Below are positions 37,203 through 46,552 of a stretch of DNA of 64,000 nt, piece by piece. The DNA is taken from NCBI GenBank assembly GCA_003144015.1, contig QFWS01000002.1, positions 601,272 to 665,271 of the forward strand. Direction: 5' to 3'. Positions within the stretch are counted from its first letter, which is position 1; each line of letters begins with the position of its first letter. Source of the stretch: Flavobacteriaceae bacterium LYZ1037 (GTDB lineage: Bacteria; Bacteroidota; Bacteroidia; Flavobacteriales; Flavobacteriaceae). The notes beneath the pieces are model-generated. The model was not told the origin of the DNA. It ran no database searches and worked only from the letters and a program-made list of their open reading frames with translations. The position numbers and the translations under genes are program-made.

Positions 37203-38195
37203 ATGGCAGTATTTAATTTTCAAAAGCCCGACAAAGTAATCATGATTGATTCAACTGATTTTGAAGGGAAATTCGAATTTCGTCCTTTAGAACCAGGTTA
37301 CGGATTAACAGTTGGAAATGCTCTAAGAAGAGTTTTACTTTCTTCTTTAGAAGGGTTTGCAATAACATCAGTTAGAATGGAAGGTGTAGATCATGAATTT
37401 TCTACAATAGCAGGTGTCGTTGAAGATGTTACTGAAATTATTTTAAATTTAAAACAAGTACGTTTTAAAAGACAAATAGAAGATGTTGATAGCGAGTCTG
37501 TTTCCATTTCTATTTCAGGACAAAATCAAATTACAGCTGGTGATTTCCAAAAGTTTATTTCAGGATTCCAAGTGTTAAATTCAGAATTAGTTATCTGTAA
37601 TTTAGACCCTAAAGTAAATATTAATATGGAGATTACAATTGAAAAGGGTAGAGGTTATGTGCCAGCAGAAGAAAATAAAAAAGCTTCAGCACCAATTGGG
37701 ACTATCTTTACAGATTCAATTTACACACCAATAAAAAATGTTAAGTATAGTATTGAAAACTATCGTGTAGAACAAAAAACAGATTACGAAAAATTAGTTT
37801 TCGAAATCATAACAGATGGTTCTATTACGCCTCAAGATGCTTTAACAGAAGCGGCTAAAACATTAATCCATCACTTTATGTTATTCTCAGATGAGAGAAT
37901 TACTCTAGAAGCTGATGAGATTGCTCAAACAGAAACTTATGATGAAGAATCTCTTCACATGAGACAACTATTGAAAACTAAATTAGTTGATATGGATTTA
38001 TCTGTTCGTGCACTTAACTGTTTAAAAGCTGCAGAAGTTGATACCTTAGGAGACTTAGTGTCATTTAACAAAAACGATTTAATGAAGTTCCGTAACTTCG
38101 GTAAAAAATCTTTAACAGAGCTTGAAGAGCTAGTAAACGTTAAAGGACTTAATTTCGGAATGGACTTGTCAAAATATAAATTAGATAAAGATTAA
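37203..38195 (+). CDS. rpoA: RNA polymerase alpha subunit
   Basis: 330 residues: an N-terminal dimerisation domain ([40 protein letters not shown]) and a C-terminal domain with two helix-hairpin-helix elements ([20 protein letters not shown] and [16 protein letters not shown]). The CTD arginine/asparagine region that contacts UP elements and activators is present. Located between rpsD and rplQ as in most bacteria. Confidence 0.98.
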   Translation: MAVFNFQKPDKVIMIDSTDFEGKFEFRPLEPGYGLTVGNALRRVLLSSLEGFAITSVRMEGVDHEFSTIAGVVEDVTEIILNLKQVRFKRQIEDVDSESVSISISGQNQITAGDFQKFISGFQVLNSELVICNLDPKVNINMEITIEKGRGYVPAEENKKASAPIGTIFTDSIYTPIKNVKYSIENYRVEQKTDYEKLVFEIITDGSITPQDALTEAAKTLIHHFMLFSDERITLEADEIAQTETYDEESLHMRQLLKTKLVDMDLSVRALNCLKAAEVDTLGDLVSFNKNDLMKFRNFGKKSLTELEELVNVKGLNFGMDLSKYKLDKD

Positions 38196-38207
38196 TTAAT
38201 CATATTT

Positions 38208-38234
38208 TGCTCCTCGATATCGAGTTTGGTAGCA
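38208..38234 (+). promoter_or_regulatory. Palindromic hairpin between rpoA and rplQ
   Basis: A 12-base perfect palindrome CTCGATATCGAG (38213-38224) is flanked by TGCT (38208-38211) and AGCA (38231-38234), which can pair. The fold is small and lies 19 bases before the rplQ start. Possible control or processing element; weak evidence. Confidence 0.3.
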
Positions 38235-38253
38235 AGATGATAAAACAAATGTC

Positions 38254-38733
38254 ATGAGACACGGAAAAAAGATAAATCACTTAAGTAGAAAAACAGCTCA
38301 CAGAAAATCAATGTTAGCTAATATGGCTTGTTCTTTAATAGAGCACAAACGTATTAATACAACAGTAGCTAAAGCTAAAGCTTTGAAGCAATTTGTAGAG
38401 CCTTTGGTAACGAAATCTAAAGAAGATACGACTCACAACAGACGTATTGTTATGTCACGTTTAAGACAAAAAGAAGCAGTTACCGAATTGTTTAGAGAAG
38501 TAGCAGTAAAAGTTGGAGATAGACCAGGAGGATATACAAGAATTATTAAACTTGGTAACCGTTTAGGTGATAATGCTGATATGGCAATGATAGAATTAGT
38601 TGATTTCAACGAAATCTATAATGCTGATAAAGCTAAAAAGAAAACAACTAGAAGAAGTAGAAGAGGTGGCTCTAAAGCATCTGAAACCACTGCTCCTGTA
38701 GCAGAAACTAAAGCTTCCAACGAAGAGGAATAA
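38254..38733 (+). CDS. rplQ: 50S ribosomal protein L17 (bL17)
   Basis: 159 residues. The core [20 protein letters not shown] and [20 protein letters not shown] matches L17. The last 45 residues are a Lys/Arg then Ser/Thr/Glu-rich tail ([19 protein letters not shown]) beyond the bacterial core, common in Bacteroidota. It ends the ribosomal cluster before a strong terminator. Confidence 0.97.
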   Translation: MRHGKKINHLSRKTAHRKSMLANMACSLIEHKRINTTVAKAKALKQFVEPLVTKSKEDTTHNRRIVMSRLRQKEAVTELFREVAVKVGDRPGGYTRIIKLGNRLGDNADMAMIELVDFNEIYNADKAKKKTTRRSRRGGSKASETTAPVAETKASNEEE

Positions 38734-38760
38734 TATTACTGTTAATTTATGTTAATTAAC

Positions 38761-38793
38761 AAAGGATGGACTTATTAAGTCCATCCTTTTTTT
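38761..38793 (+). terminator. Terminator of the ribosomal cluster
   Basis: Thirteen perfect pairs (38761-38773 with 38777-38789), loop ATT, then T's to 38793. The T run merges into the next promoter box. Confidence 0.88.
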
Positions 38794-38800
38794 ATATTTG
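38793..38800 (+). promoter_or_regulatory. -7 box TATATTTG fused to the rplQ terminator
   Basis: Matches TAnnTTTG and starts at the last T of the terminator tail; 19 bases before the next ATG. No TTG is present about 20 bases upstream because that position is the hairpin. Confidence 0.6.
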
Positions 38801-38819
38801 CAACTTAAAATTTTAAACA

Positions 38820-39524
38820 ATGAATAAATATTTAGTCTTCATATTAGCATTAACAACTAATTTTATATTCTCTCAAGCAGGTGTAAACATCGCTGCAGAA
38901 AATACTTTTACAAATTCAAAAGGAATCATGGGTCATGATGGAATCTGGGTTACAAACTCTGAAAGCTCAAGAACTATAAAAGGTTCACCATATTTGTTTG
39001 ATTCTTGGAAATCTACTAATGCTTTAATTTATACTAAAGACAATAAAGCATATAAGTTTAATACGCTAAATTATAATGTACGATTAGAACGTTTTGAGTC
39101 TAAATACTCTAAAGATTCTATATTAGCTTTTAACCCTAAAAACATTGAAAAAGTTGTTTTGGATGGGAGAACATTTAAACGCTATCTAGATAATGAATTT
39201 CAAAGAAATTCTTACTTTGAAGAATTAGTCGTAACCAAATCTGGAACTATTTTAAGAAAATATGAGACAGCAATAAAAGAAGGTATTTATAACCCATTAA
39301 CTCACCAAAAAACTACTGATGATGAGCTGATAATAAAAGAAAAATACTTTTATACAGCAGATAATGAAACTCTAAAGCTTATTCAACTTAAAAAATCTTC
39401 TATTTTAAAAACGTTAGATTCAGATAAAAAAGACGCATTAAAAGATTATGCCAAAGAGAATGATTTAAGTTTTAAAAATATTAACGATCTAAGAAAGATT
39501 TTAAAATATTATAATACACTTTAA
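38820..39524 (+). CDS. Secreted protein of unknown function
   Basis: 234 residues with a signal peptide (MNKYLVFILALTTNFIFSQA). The mature protein has a beta-rich region with repeated short strands (GSPYLFDSWKSTNALIYTKD, YKFNTLNYNVRLERF) and a lysine-rich helical C-terminus (LDSDKKDALKDYAKENDLSF). No enzyme motif or lipobox. I have a general memory of similar flavobacterial proteins with no function assigned. It stands alone between two terminators with its own promoter, so it is a single-gene unit. Confidence 0.7.
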   Translation: MNKYLVFILALTTNFIFSQAGVNIAAENTFTNSKGIMGHDGIWVTNSESSRTIKGSPYLFDSWKSTNALIYTKDNKAYKFNTLNYNVRLERFESKYSKDSILAFNPKNIEKVVLDGRTFKRYLDNEFQRNSYFEELVVTKSGTILRKYETAIKEGIYNPLTHQKTTDDELIIKEKYFYTADNETLKLIQLKKSSILKTLDSDKKDALKDYAKENDLSFKNINDLRKILKYYNTL

Positions 39525-39554
39525 TATTATAATTTTCTTTAATAAAGAAATCAT

Positions 39555-39590
39555 AAAAAAGGATAAACATTTTAGTTTATCCTTTTTTTT
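39555..39590 (+). terminator. Terminator after the 234-aa secreted protein gene
   Basis: Fourteen paired bases (39555-39568 with 39575-39588), a six-base loop, then T's. Core GGATAAAC/GTTTATCC. Confidence 0.85.
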
Positions 39591-39619
39591 ATGCAATTTT
39601 GCAAAACCTTTTTTTTAAG

Positions 39620-40723
39620 ATGAAATACAACAAAAGAGAAAAAGCCATAGTTCTACTTGCAGACGGAACCATTTTTCATGGAAAAGCCATTGGAAAACCT
39701 GGAACTGCTTTTGGTGAAGTCTGTTTTAACACTGGTATGACAGGCTATCAAGAAATTTTTACTGACCCGTCATATTTTGGACAGTTAATGGTTGCTACCA
39801 ATGCACATATTGGAAATTATGGAACTAATAAAGAAGAAGTAGAGTCAAATTCAATCAAAATATCAGGATTGATTTGTAAAAATTTTAGTTACGATTATTC
39901 ACGAGATGCAGCCGATGCTTCATTAGAAGAATTTTTGAATGAAAATAATTTATTTGCTATATCAGATGTAGATACTAGAGCTTTGGTTACATATATTAGA
40001 GAAAATGGTGCTATGAATGCTGTTATTTCTACAGACATTGATAACCTAGAAGATCTTAAAGCACAATTAGCTGAAGTACCAGAGATGAATGGTTTAGAAT
40101 TAGCTTCTAAAGTTTCAACGAAAGAGCCATATTATTTTGGGAACGAAAATGCGACTTATAAAATTGCTGCTCTTGATATTGGTATAAAAACAAATATTCT
40201 TAGAAATTTAGCTAAAAGAGACGCTTATATTAAGGTGTTTCCTTATAATGCAACTTTTGAAGAAATGAGTACTTTTAATCCAGATGGATATTTTTTGTCT
40301 AATGGACCAGGAGACCCAGAACCATTAGAAGCTGCACGAACTTTAACAAAAGAAATTTTAGAAAGAAATCTTCCTTTATTTGGTATTTGCTTAGGCCATC
40401 AGGTAATTGCTTTAGCAAACGGAATTTCAACATATAAGATGCATCATGGTCATAGAGGAATTAATCATCCAGTAAAAAATGTATTAACTGGTAAAGGAGA
40501 AATTACATCTCAAAATCATGGTTTTGCTATAAATAGAGAAGAAGCAGAAAAAAACTCAGACATAGAAATCACTCATGTTCATTTAAACGATCATACAGTA
40601 GCTGGGATACGTATTAAAAACAAAAATTGCTTTTCTGTACAATACCATCCAGAGGCAAGTCCTGGACCACATGATTCTTCATATTTGTTCGATCAGTTTA
40701 TAGAAAACATAAAAAATAAGTAA
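39620..40723 (+). CDS. carA: Carbamoyl-phosphate synthase small subunit
   Basis: 367 residues from the ATG at 39620; an upstream TTG at 39599 would add seven residues over a T-rich tract and was rejected. The N-terminal domain has EVCFNTGMTGYQEIFTDPSY; the C-terminal class I amidotransferase has C257 in GICLGHQ, and H343 and E345 in QYHPEA, a full catalytic triad. It delivers ammonia from glutamine to CarB for arginine and pyrimidine synthesis. carB is not adjacent. Confidence 0.95.
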   Translation: MKYNKREKAIVLLADGTIFHGKAIGKPGTAFGEVCFNTGMTGYQEIFTDPSYFGQLMVATNAHIGNYGTNKEEVESNSIKISGLICKNFSYDYSRDAADASLEEFLNENNLFAISDVDTRALVTYIRENGAMNAVISTDIDNLEDLKAQLAEVPEMNGLELASKVSTKEPYYFGNENATYKIAALDIGIKTNILRNLAKRDAYIKVFPYNATFEEMSTFNPDGYFLSNGPGDPEPLEAARTLTKEILERNLPLFGICLGHQVIALANGISTYKMHHGHRGINHPVKNVLTGKGEITSQNHGFAINREEAEKNSDIEITHVHLNDHTVAGIRIKNKNCFSVQYHPEASPGPHDSSYLFDQFIENIKNK

Positions 40724-40726
40724 CTT

Positions 40727-40761
40727 AAAACCTCAAAGAAGATTTAATTCCTTGAGGTTTT
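40727..40761 (+). terminator. Terminator after carA
   Basis: AAAACCTCAA (40727-40736) pairs with TTGAGGTTTT (40752-40761); the loop is 15 bases, so it is weaker than its neighbours. Confidence 0.65.
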
Positions 40762-40764
40762 TAA

Positions 40765-42096
<1,332 letters not shown>

Positions 42097-42119
42097 AAAT
42101 GTATTATACATTTATTAAA

Positions 42120-42157
42120 AAAGCGATTATCTAGAGATGGATAATCGCTTTCTTTTT
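42120..42157 (+). terminator. Terminator after eno
   Basis: AAAGCGATTATC (42120-42131) pairs with GATAATCGCTTT (42140-42151); eight-base loop, followed by CTTTTT. Confidence 0.85.
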
Positions 42158-42282
42158 AACTATCAATTTTGTCAATATTTTTATTAGCAAAACCTTTGTT
42201 AAGAGCTTTATTAATCGTTAGATATTTCGTAAATTCGTAAAGTTAGAAACTACAATAAATTACAATAATATTTTTACAATAT

Positions 42283-43569
42283 ATGTCAGATAAAGCTACA
42301 ATAGAAATTAAAGGCAAAAAATACGAATTCCCATTAATAGAGGGAACTGAAAAAGAAGTTGCCATAGATATCAAAAACTTAAGAGGAATTACGGATGGTG
42401 TTATTACAATAGACCCAGGTTACAAGAATACAGGGTCTTGTGAAAGCGCAATTACGTTTTTAGATGGAGAAAAAGGAATTTTAAGATATCGTGGATATTC
42501 TATTGAAGAACTTGCTGAAAAAGCTGACTTTTTAGAAGTTGCATTTCTCTTAATTTTTGGAGAACTGCCAACCAAAGAGCAGCTTGATAAATTTCATACA
42601 GATATTAAAGCTCAATCTGTTGTAGATGAGGATGTTCGCAAAATAGTAGATGCTTTTCCAAAATCTGCTCATCCAATGGGTGTTATTGCATCTCTAACAA
42701 GTGCACTAACGGCTTTTAACCCTTCTTCTGTAAATGTAAATTCTGAAGAAGACATGTATAAAGCTATTGTAAAGATACTAGGAAAATTTCCGGTATTGGT
42801 AGCATGGACGTTTAGAAAGAAAAATGGTTTACCCTTAGATTATGGCGATAAAAACTTAGGATATGTTGAAAATATCTTAAAAATGATGTTTAAGTTGCCT
42901 AATGAAGAATATAAATTCAATCCAATTGTAATAAATGCCTTAGATAAATTATTGATTCTTCATGCAGACCACGAACAAAACTGTTCTACATCAACTGTAA
43001 GAATTGCAGGTTCTTCTCATGTTGGTTTATTTGCTTCGCTTTCTACAGGTATCTCTGCGCTTTGGGGTCCACTTCATGGTGGTGCTAACCAAGCGGTTCT
43101 AGAAATGCTTGAAGCTATTAAAGAAGATGGTGGTGATACAAATAAATTCATGGCTAAGGCTAAAGATAAAGAAGATCCATTTAGATTAATGGGCTTTGGA
43201 CATAGAGTCTATAAAAATTTCGATCCAAGAGCAAAAATTATTAAAAAAGCTGCCGACGAAATTTTAAACGACCTTGGCGTTGAAGACCCTATTTTAAATA
43301 TTGCTAAAGCTTTAGAGAAAGAAGCTTTAAAAGACCCATATTTTGTTGATAGAAAACTATATCCAAATGTCGATTTCTACTCTGGTATTATTTACAGAGC
43401 TATGGGTATTCCAACAGATATGTTTACAGTTATGTTTGCATTAGGTCGTTTACCAGGTTGGATCGCTCAATGGAGAGAAATGCGTTTAAATAATGAGCCA
43501 ATTGGTCGTCCTCGTCAAATTTATGTAGGTGAAACTTTAAGGCCTTTTAAAGCTATCAATAAGCGCTAA
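42283..43569 (+). CDS. gltA: Citrate synthase
   Basis: 428 residues, the length of the hexameric (type II) class. Catalytic residues by alignment from memory with the E. coli enzyme: H265 in WGPLHGGANQA, H307 in GFGHRVYK, and D364 in NVDFYSGI. The N-terminal beta domain (IEIKGKKYEFPLIEGTEKE) is that of type II enzymes regulated by NADH. Condenses acetyl-CoA and oxaloacetate at the entry of the citric acid cycle. Own terminator downstream; promoter not clear. Confidence 0.97.
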   Translation: MSDKATIEIKGKKYEFPLIEGTEKEVAIDIKNLRGITDGVITIDPGYKNTGSCESAITFLDGEKGILRYRGYSIEELAEKADFLEVAFLLIFGELPTKEQLDKFHTDIKAQSVVDEDVRKIVDAFPKSAHPMGVIASLTSALTAFNPSSVNVNSEEDMYKAIVKILGKFPVLVAWTFRKKNGLPLDYGDKNLGYVENILKMMFKLPNEEYKFNPIVINALDKLLILHADHEQNCSTSTVRIAGSSHVGLFASLSTGISALWGPLHGGANQAVLEMLEAIKEDGGDTNKFMAKAKDKEDPFRLMGFGHRVYKNFDPRAKIIKKAADEILNDLGVEDPILNIAKALEKEALKDPYFVDRKLYPNVDFYSGIIYRAMGIPTDMFTVMFALGRLPGWIAQWREMRLNNEPIGRPRQIYVGETLRPFKAINKR

Positions 43570-43586
43570 TGATATATAATAATACT

Positions 43587-43618
43587 AAAGCTTCATTTTT
43601 TTAATGGAGCTTTTTTTT
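43587..43618 (+). terminator. Terminator after gltA
   Basis: AAAGCTTCATT (43587-43597) pairs with AATGGAGCTTT (43603-43613), one wobble, then further T's. Confidence 0.82.
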
Positions 43619-43661
43619 ATTATCTTCAATTGGATATTAAATGAGTTACTTAAATAAATTA

Positions 43662-43669
43662 TAGGTTTG
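43662..43669 (+). promoter_or_regulatory. -7 box TAGGTTTG before the DDAH-like gene
   Basis: Matches TAnnTTTG and is only seven bases from the ATG at 43677, implying a near-leaderless message. No well-placed -33 TTG. Confidence 0.5.
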
Positions 43670-43676
43670 TAACATT

Positions 43677-44591
43677 ATGATTAAATTAAACGTAAAAAAC
43701 GAAACTTCTAGATTAAGAGCAGTTGTTTTGGGAACAGCTAAAAGCAATGGGCCTACACCAACTGAAGATCAAGCATACGACCCTAAATCTTTAGAACATA
43801 TAAAAGCAGGAACTTATCCTGTAGAAGCAGATATGGTTCTAGAGATGGAAGCTGTAGCAAATATTTTTAAGAAATACAACATTAAGGTCTTTAGACCAGA
43901 ATTGATTAAAGATTGTAACCAAATCTTTACTCGAGATATAGCTTTTGTAATTGATGATGTATTTGTAAAAGCTAATATTCTACCAAATCGGGAAGAAGAG
44001 TTAGAGGCTATTCAATTTATTATTGATCAAATTAATCCAGAAAAAGTAGTTAGACCTCCAGAAGAAGTACATATTGAAGGTGGTGACGTAATGCTGTGGA
44101 ACGACCATATTTTTATTGGTACTTATAAAGGAAGCGATTATAAAAACTATATAACTGCTAGAACCAATATGGAAGGTGTTCAATATATTAAAGATTTGTT
44201 TCCAAATAAAATTGTTAAAGAATTCGATTTGGTAAAATCTAAAATTGAACCAAGAGATAATGCCTTACATTTAGATTGCTGTTTTCAACCAGTTGGAAAA
44301 GATAAAGGTATTATTTACAAAAGTGGGTTTAGAGAAGAAAGCGATTATATGTATTTGGTAAACTTGTTTGGCAGAGAAAATTTGTTTCATATTACAAGAG
44401 AAGAAATGTATCATATGAATAGTAATGTGTTTTCTATTGCTGAAGATGTGGTGATTTCTGAAAAGAATTTTACCAGATTAAACACTTGGCTGAGGGAAAA
44501 CGGTATCACAGTTGAAGAAGTTCCTTATGCTGAAATAGCGAAACAAGAAGGCTTATTGCGCTGTTCTACCTTACCTCTAATAAGAGAATAA
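43677..44591 (+). CDS. Dimethylarginine dimethylaminohydrolase / arginine deiminase-family hydrolase
   Basis: 304 residues of the guanidino-group-modifying superfamily. The conserved catalytic set is visible: FTRD (D87), EGGD (134-137), HLD with H198, and C296 in RCSTLPL as nucleophile. These enzymes hydrolyse arginine, methyl-arginines, agmatine or citrulline-type substrates; the exact substrate cannot be read. The LCSTLPL-like ending fits the DDAH/arginine hydrolase branch common in Bacteroidota. It ends in a bidirectional terminator shared with the convergent peptidase gene. Confidence 0.85.
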   Translation: MIKLNVKNETSRLRAVVLGTAKSNGPTPTEDQAYDPKSLEHIKAGTYPVEADMVLEMEAVANIFKKYNIKVFRPELIKDCNQIFTRDIAFVIDDVFVKANILPNREEELEAIQFIIDQINPEKVVRPPEEVHIEGGDVMLWNDHIFIGTYKGSDYKNYITARTNMEGVQYIKDLFPNKIVKEFDLVKSKIEPRDNALHLDCCFQPVGKDKGIIYKSGFREESDYMYLVNLFGRENLFHITREEMYHMNSNVFSIAEDVVISEKNFTRLNTWLRENGITVEEVPYAEIAKQEGLLRCSTLPLIRE

Positions 44592-44616
44592 TTACCTTAA
44601 CGAAATTATAAAGCAC

Positions 44617-44652
44617 AAAAAAAAAGGTCTTCACTAGAAGACCTTTTTTTTT
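44617..44652. terminator. Bidirectional terminator between the convergent hydrolase and M28 peptidase genes
   Basis: Sixteen perfect pairs (44617-44632 with 44637-44652), loop ACTA, A tract on one side and T tract on the other, so it works in both directions. Confidence 0.9.
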
Positions 44653-44669
44653 GTGAATAATATATTATA

Positions 44670-45848
44670 TTAATTTAAAATCAATTTCTTAGAAGTTCTA
44701 TTATTTCCAACTTCAAAAACAGCCATATAAACGCCACTTGGTAAATGTTCTAGATTTAAAGTAGCTTGTTGCTGTGTAATAGATTTTTGAAAAACTTGTT
44801 TTCCAAGAATGTCATAAACTTTAAAATTAGCTGAATCATTTAGAACAGCATTAAAAGAAATAGTTACCTGCCCTTTTGAAGGATTTGGATACATATTGAT
44901 ATTTGAATCTAAAACAAAAGATTCAGTATTTAACGTATTGAAATCAACTTGAGCAAAAAACATGGCAGCACCTAAAGAACCTTTAGTTACTTCATATAAA
45001 TATACTGGATCCATGTTCACTAATAAATCGGTTGCAGTATGTGCATGGGTCGTTTCGTTATATTCATACAAACCTGTAATTACTTCACCATTATCTTCAA
45101 AAGGCATATAATCTGAAGCATATGCATAAGAAATATCAGTGTTTAGATTAGAATATAGCTCTATACAAGTAGCCAATTGGTCTGTAACCACAGAAGAGGC
45201 TGCATTATTAGAATAAGGAGAACCTTGGTCTCTTTCGCAAACAATAGTATTGTTTGTCATTCCTGCAACACCACCAACTTCATCGATATTAAATACTAGT
45301 TTAATATCAAGGTTTTGTGGGTTTACAACTTGAGATACATAACGTTTACTTCCCCATAATCCATCTTCTTCACCACTAAAGTGAATAAATTTTATAGAGT
45401 ATTCTGTTGGTACATTAGCTAGTAATCTAGCAAGTTCTAACAATAATACGGTTCCAGAACCATTATCGTTTGTTCCAGGTCCATTTATAGTGTCGTAATG
45501 AGCATCAATAATGACATAGGTATTTGGATAAGTTGTTCCGGTTTTAGTTACAATAATATTGTTACTTACTTTTGTGCCAGATGAATAGGAAAACTGATGT
45601 AAATCTACATTGGTGTAGCCCATACTTGCGTATCGAGCAGTAATCCAGTTTTGAGCATTTGTAATTCTTGAAGAATTAACATTCTTTTCGCCAAAATTTT
45701 CAAACGTCATTAAATCGTTTGTAATGTTTGTTTGAGATACATTGCTAACAATGTCTCCATAATAAGAATTAAAGGTCTGTGAAAAAGTAGGTGCACTTAT
45801 AAATAATACAAGTAGGCATAACTTAATACTTAAGTAAAAATGTTTCAT
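44670..45848 (-). CDS. Secreted M28-family zinc aminopeptidase with type IX sorting domain
   Basis: 392 residues: signal peptide to about residue 24, a peptidase M28 domain with metal and catalytic residues H117 and D119 (DAHYDT), D127 (NDNGSG), E160/E161 (SGEEDGLWGS), D189 and a His in ETTHAHTATD. The last 75 residues (INMYPNPSKGQVTISF ... KKLILN) form a T9SS type A C-terminal sorting domain, so the protein is exported through the type IX system and released or fixed to the surface. Likely role: extracellular peptide digestion. Confidence 0.92.
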   Translation of the reverse strand: MKHFYLSIKLCLLVLFISAPTFSQTFNSYYGDIVSNVSQTNITNDLMTFENFGEKNVNSSRITNAQNWITARYASMGYTNVDLHQFSYSSGTKVSNNIIVTKTGTTYPNTYVIIDAHYDTINGPGTNDNGSGTVLLLELARLLANVPTEYSIKFIHFSGEEDGLWGSKRYVSQVVNPQNLDIKLVFNIDEVGGVAGMTNNTIVCERDQGSPYSNNAASSVVTDQLATCIELYSNLNTDISYAYASDYMPFEDNGEVITGLYEYNETTHAHTATDLLVNMDPVYLYEVTKGSLGAAMFFAQVDFNTLNTESFVLDSNINMYPNPSKGQVTISFNAVLNDSANFKVYDILGKQVFQKSITQQQATLNLEHLPSGVYMAVFEVGNNRTSKKLILN

Positions 45849-45904
45849 ATAATTAGATTTGGAATGCTAAAATAAGCGAAAAAACCGAATTACAAAGAAT
45901 TTTT

Positions 45905-46432
45905 TTAATTTATTACACAAATTATAGTCACATCTGCTGTGCTTCCAACTGTAAGAGTACCAGTATCTTCGCCTATTTTATAATCTAATCTTTCAATGTC
46001 AAAAGATCCTCTAAAAGTGTTGTTAGAAAATTTAAAAGGAATATCGATTGTTTTAGTAACTCCATGCATGGTTAAATCTCCTGTTGTAATATAATCTTTC
46101 CCATTAGCACTTACAGACGTTGATGTAAAACAAATGTTTGGATATTTTTCTACATAAAAAAAATCTTCAGTTCTCAAGTGATTATCACGTTTCTCATTGT
46201 CTGTATTCACTGTTGCTGCATCTATACAAATATCAAAACTTGAGTTTTCAAGATCATCTTCATTAAAATTAAAATCTCCTTCCATGCCTTTAAATGTGCC
46301 TTTTACATTAAAAATAAGACCACCTTTTATTTTAAATTCAATTTTTGAATTGGACGTGTCAATTGTTTGAGCTTTAGTTAAGTTAAAATTTAAAAAGCTG
46401 ATTAATAATATGATAATATGTGATTTCTTCAT
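45905..46432 (-). CDS. YceI-family periplasmic protein
   Basis: 175 residues after choosing the internal ATG at 46432, which gives the signal peptide MKKSHIIILLISFLNFNLTKA. The lipocalin-like barrel has IDTSNSKIEFKIKGGLIFNV, SFDICIDAATVNTDNEKRDN, HLRTEDFFYVEKYPNICFTS and GDLTMHGVTKTIDIPF, the core YceI order. Family members bind isoprenoid lipids; the physiological role is unclear. 56 bases upstream of the peptidase, possibly co-transcribed with it. Confidence 0.88.
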   Translation of the reverse strand: MKKSHIIILLISFLNFNLTKAQTIDTSNSKIEFKIKGGLIFNVKGTFKGMEGDFNFNEDDLENSSFDICIDAATVNTDNEKRDNHLRTEDFFYVEKYPNICFTSTSVSANGKDYITTGDLTMHGVTKTIDIPFKFSNNTFRGSFDIERLDYKIGEDTGTLTVGSTADVTIICVIN

Positions 46433-46472
46433 GATTATGGGTTTTAAAGAATGTGACATTTCCTATAAATTT

Positions 46473-46505
46473 AAAAAAAAGGAGCTACATCTCTGTAATT
46501 CCTTT
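46473..46505 (-). terminator. Terminator after the S9 peptidase gene
   Basis: On the minus strand AAAGGA pairs with TCCTTT and, across a small internal loop, TACA with TGTA around a four-base loop, followed by eight T's. Confidence 0.65.
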
Positions 46506-46552
46506 CTTATTATTTCGTTAAATGTTTTTTTTAAATCAAAATCTACTTCTAT

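Noticed and set aside
42195..42237. Possible gltA promoter with TTTG and TAAATTCG
   Set aside because: The -7 box has a mismatch in its conserved TTTG part and the spacing to TTTG is about 31 bases, too long.
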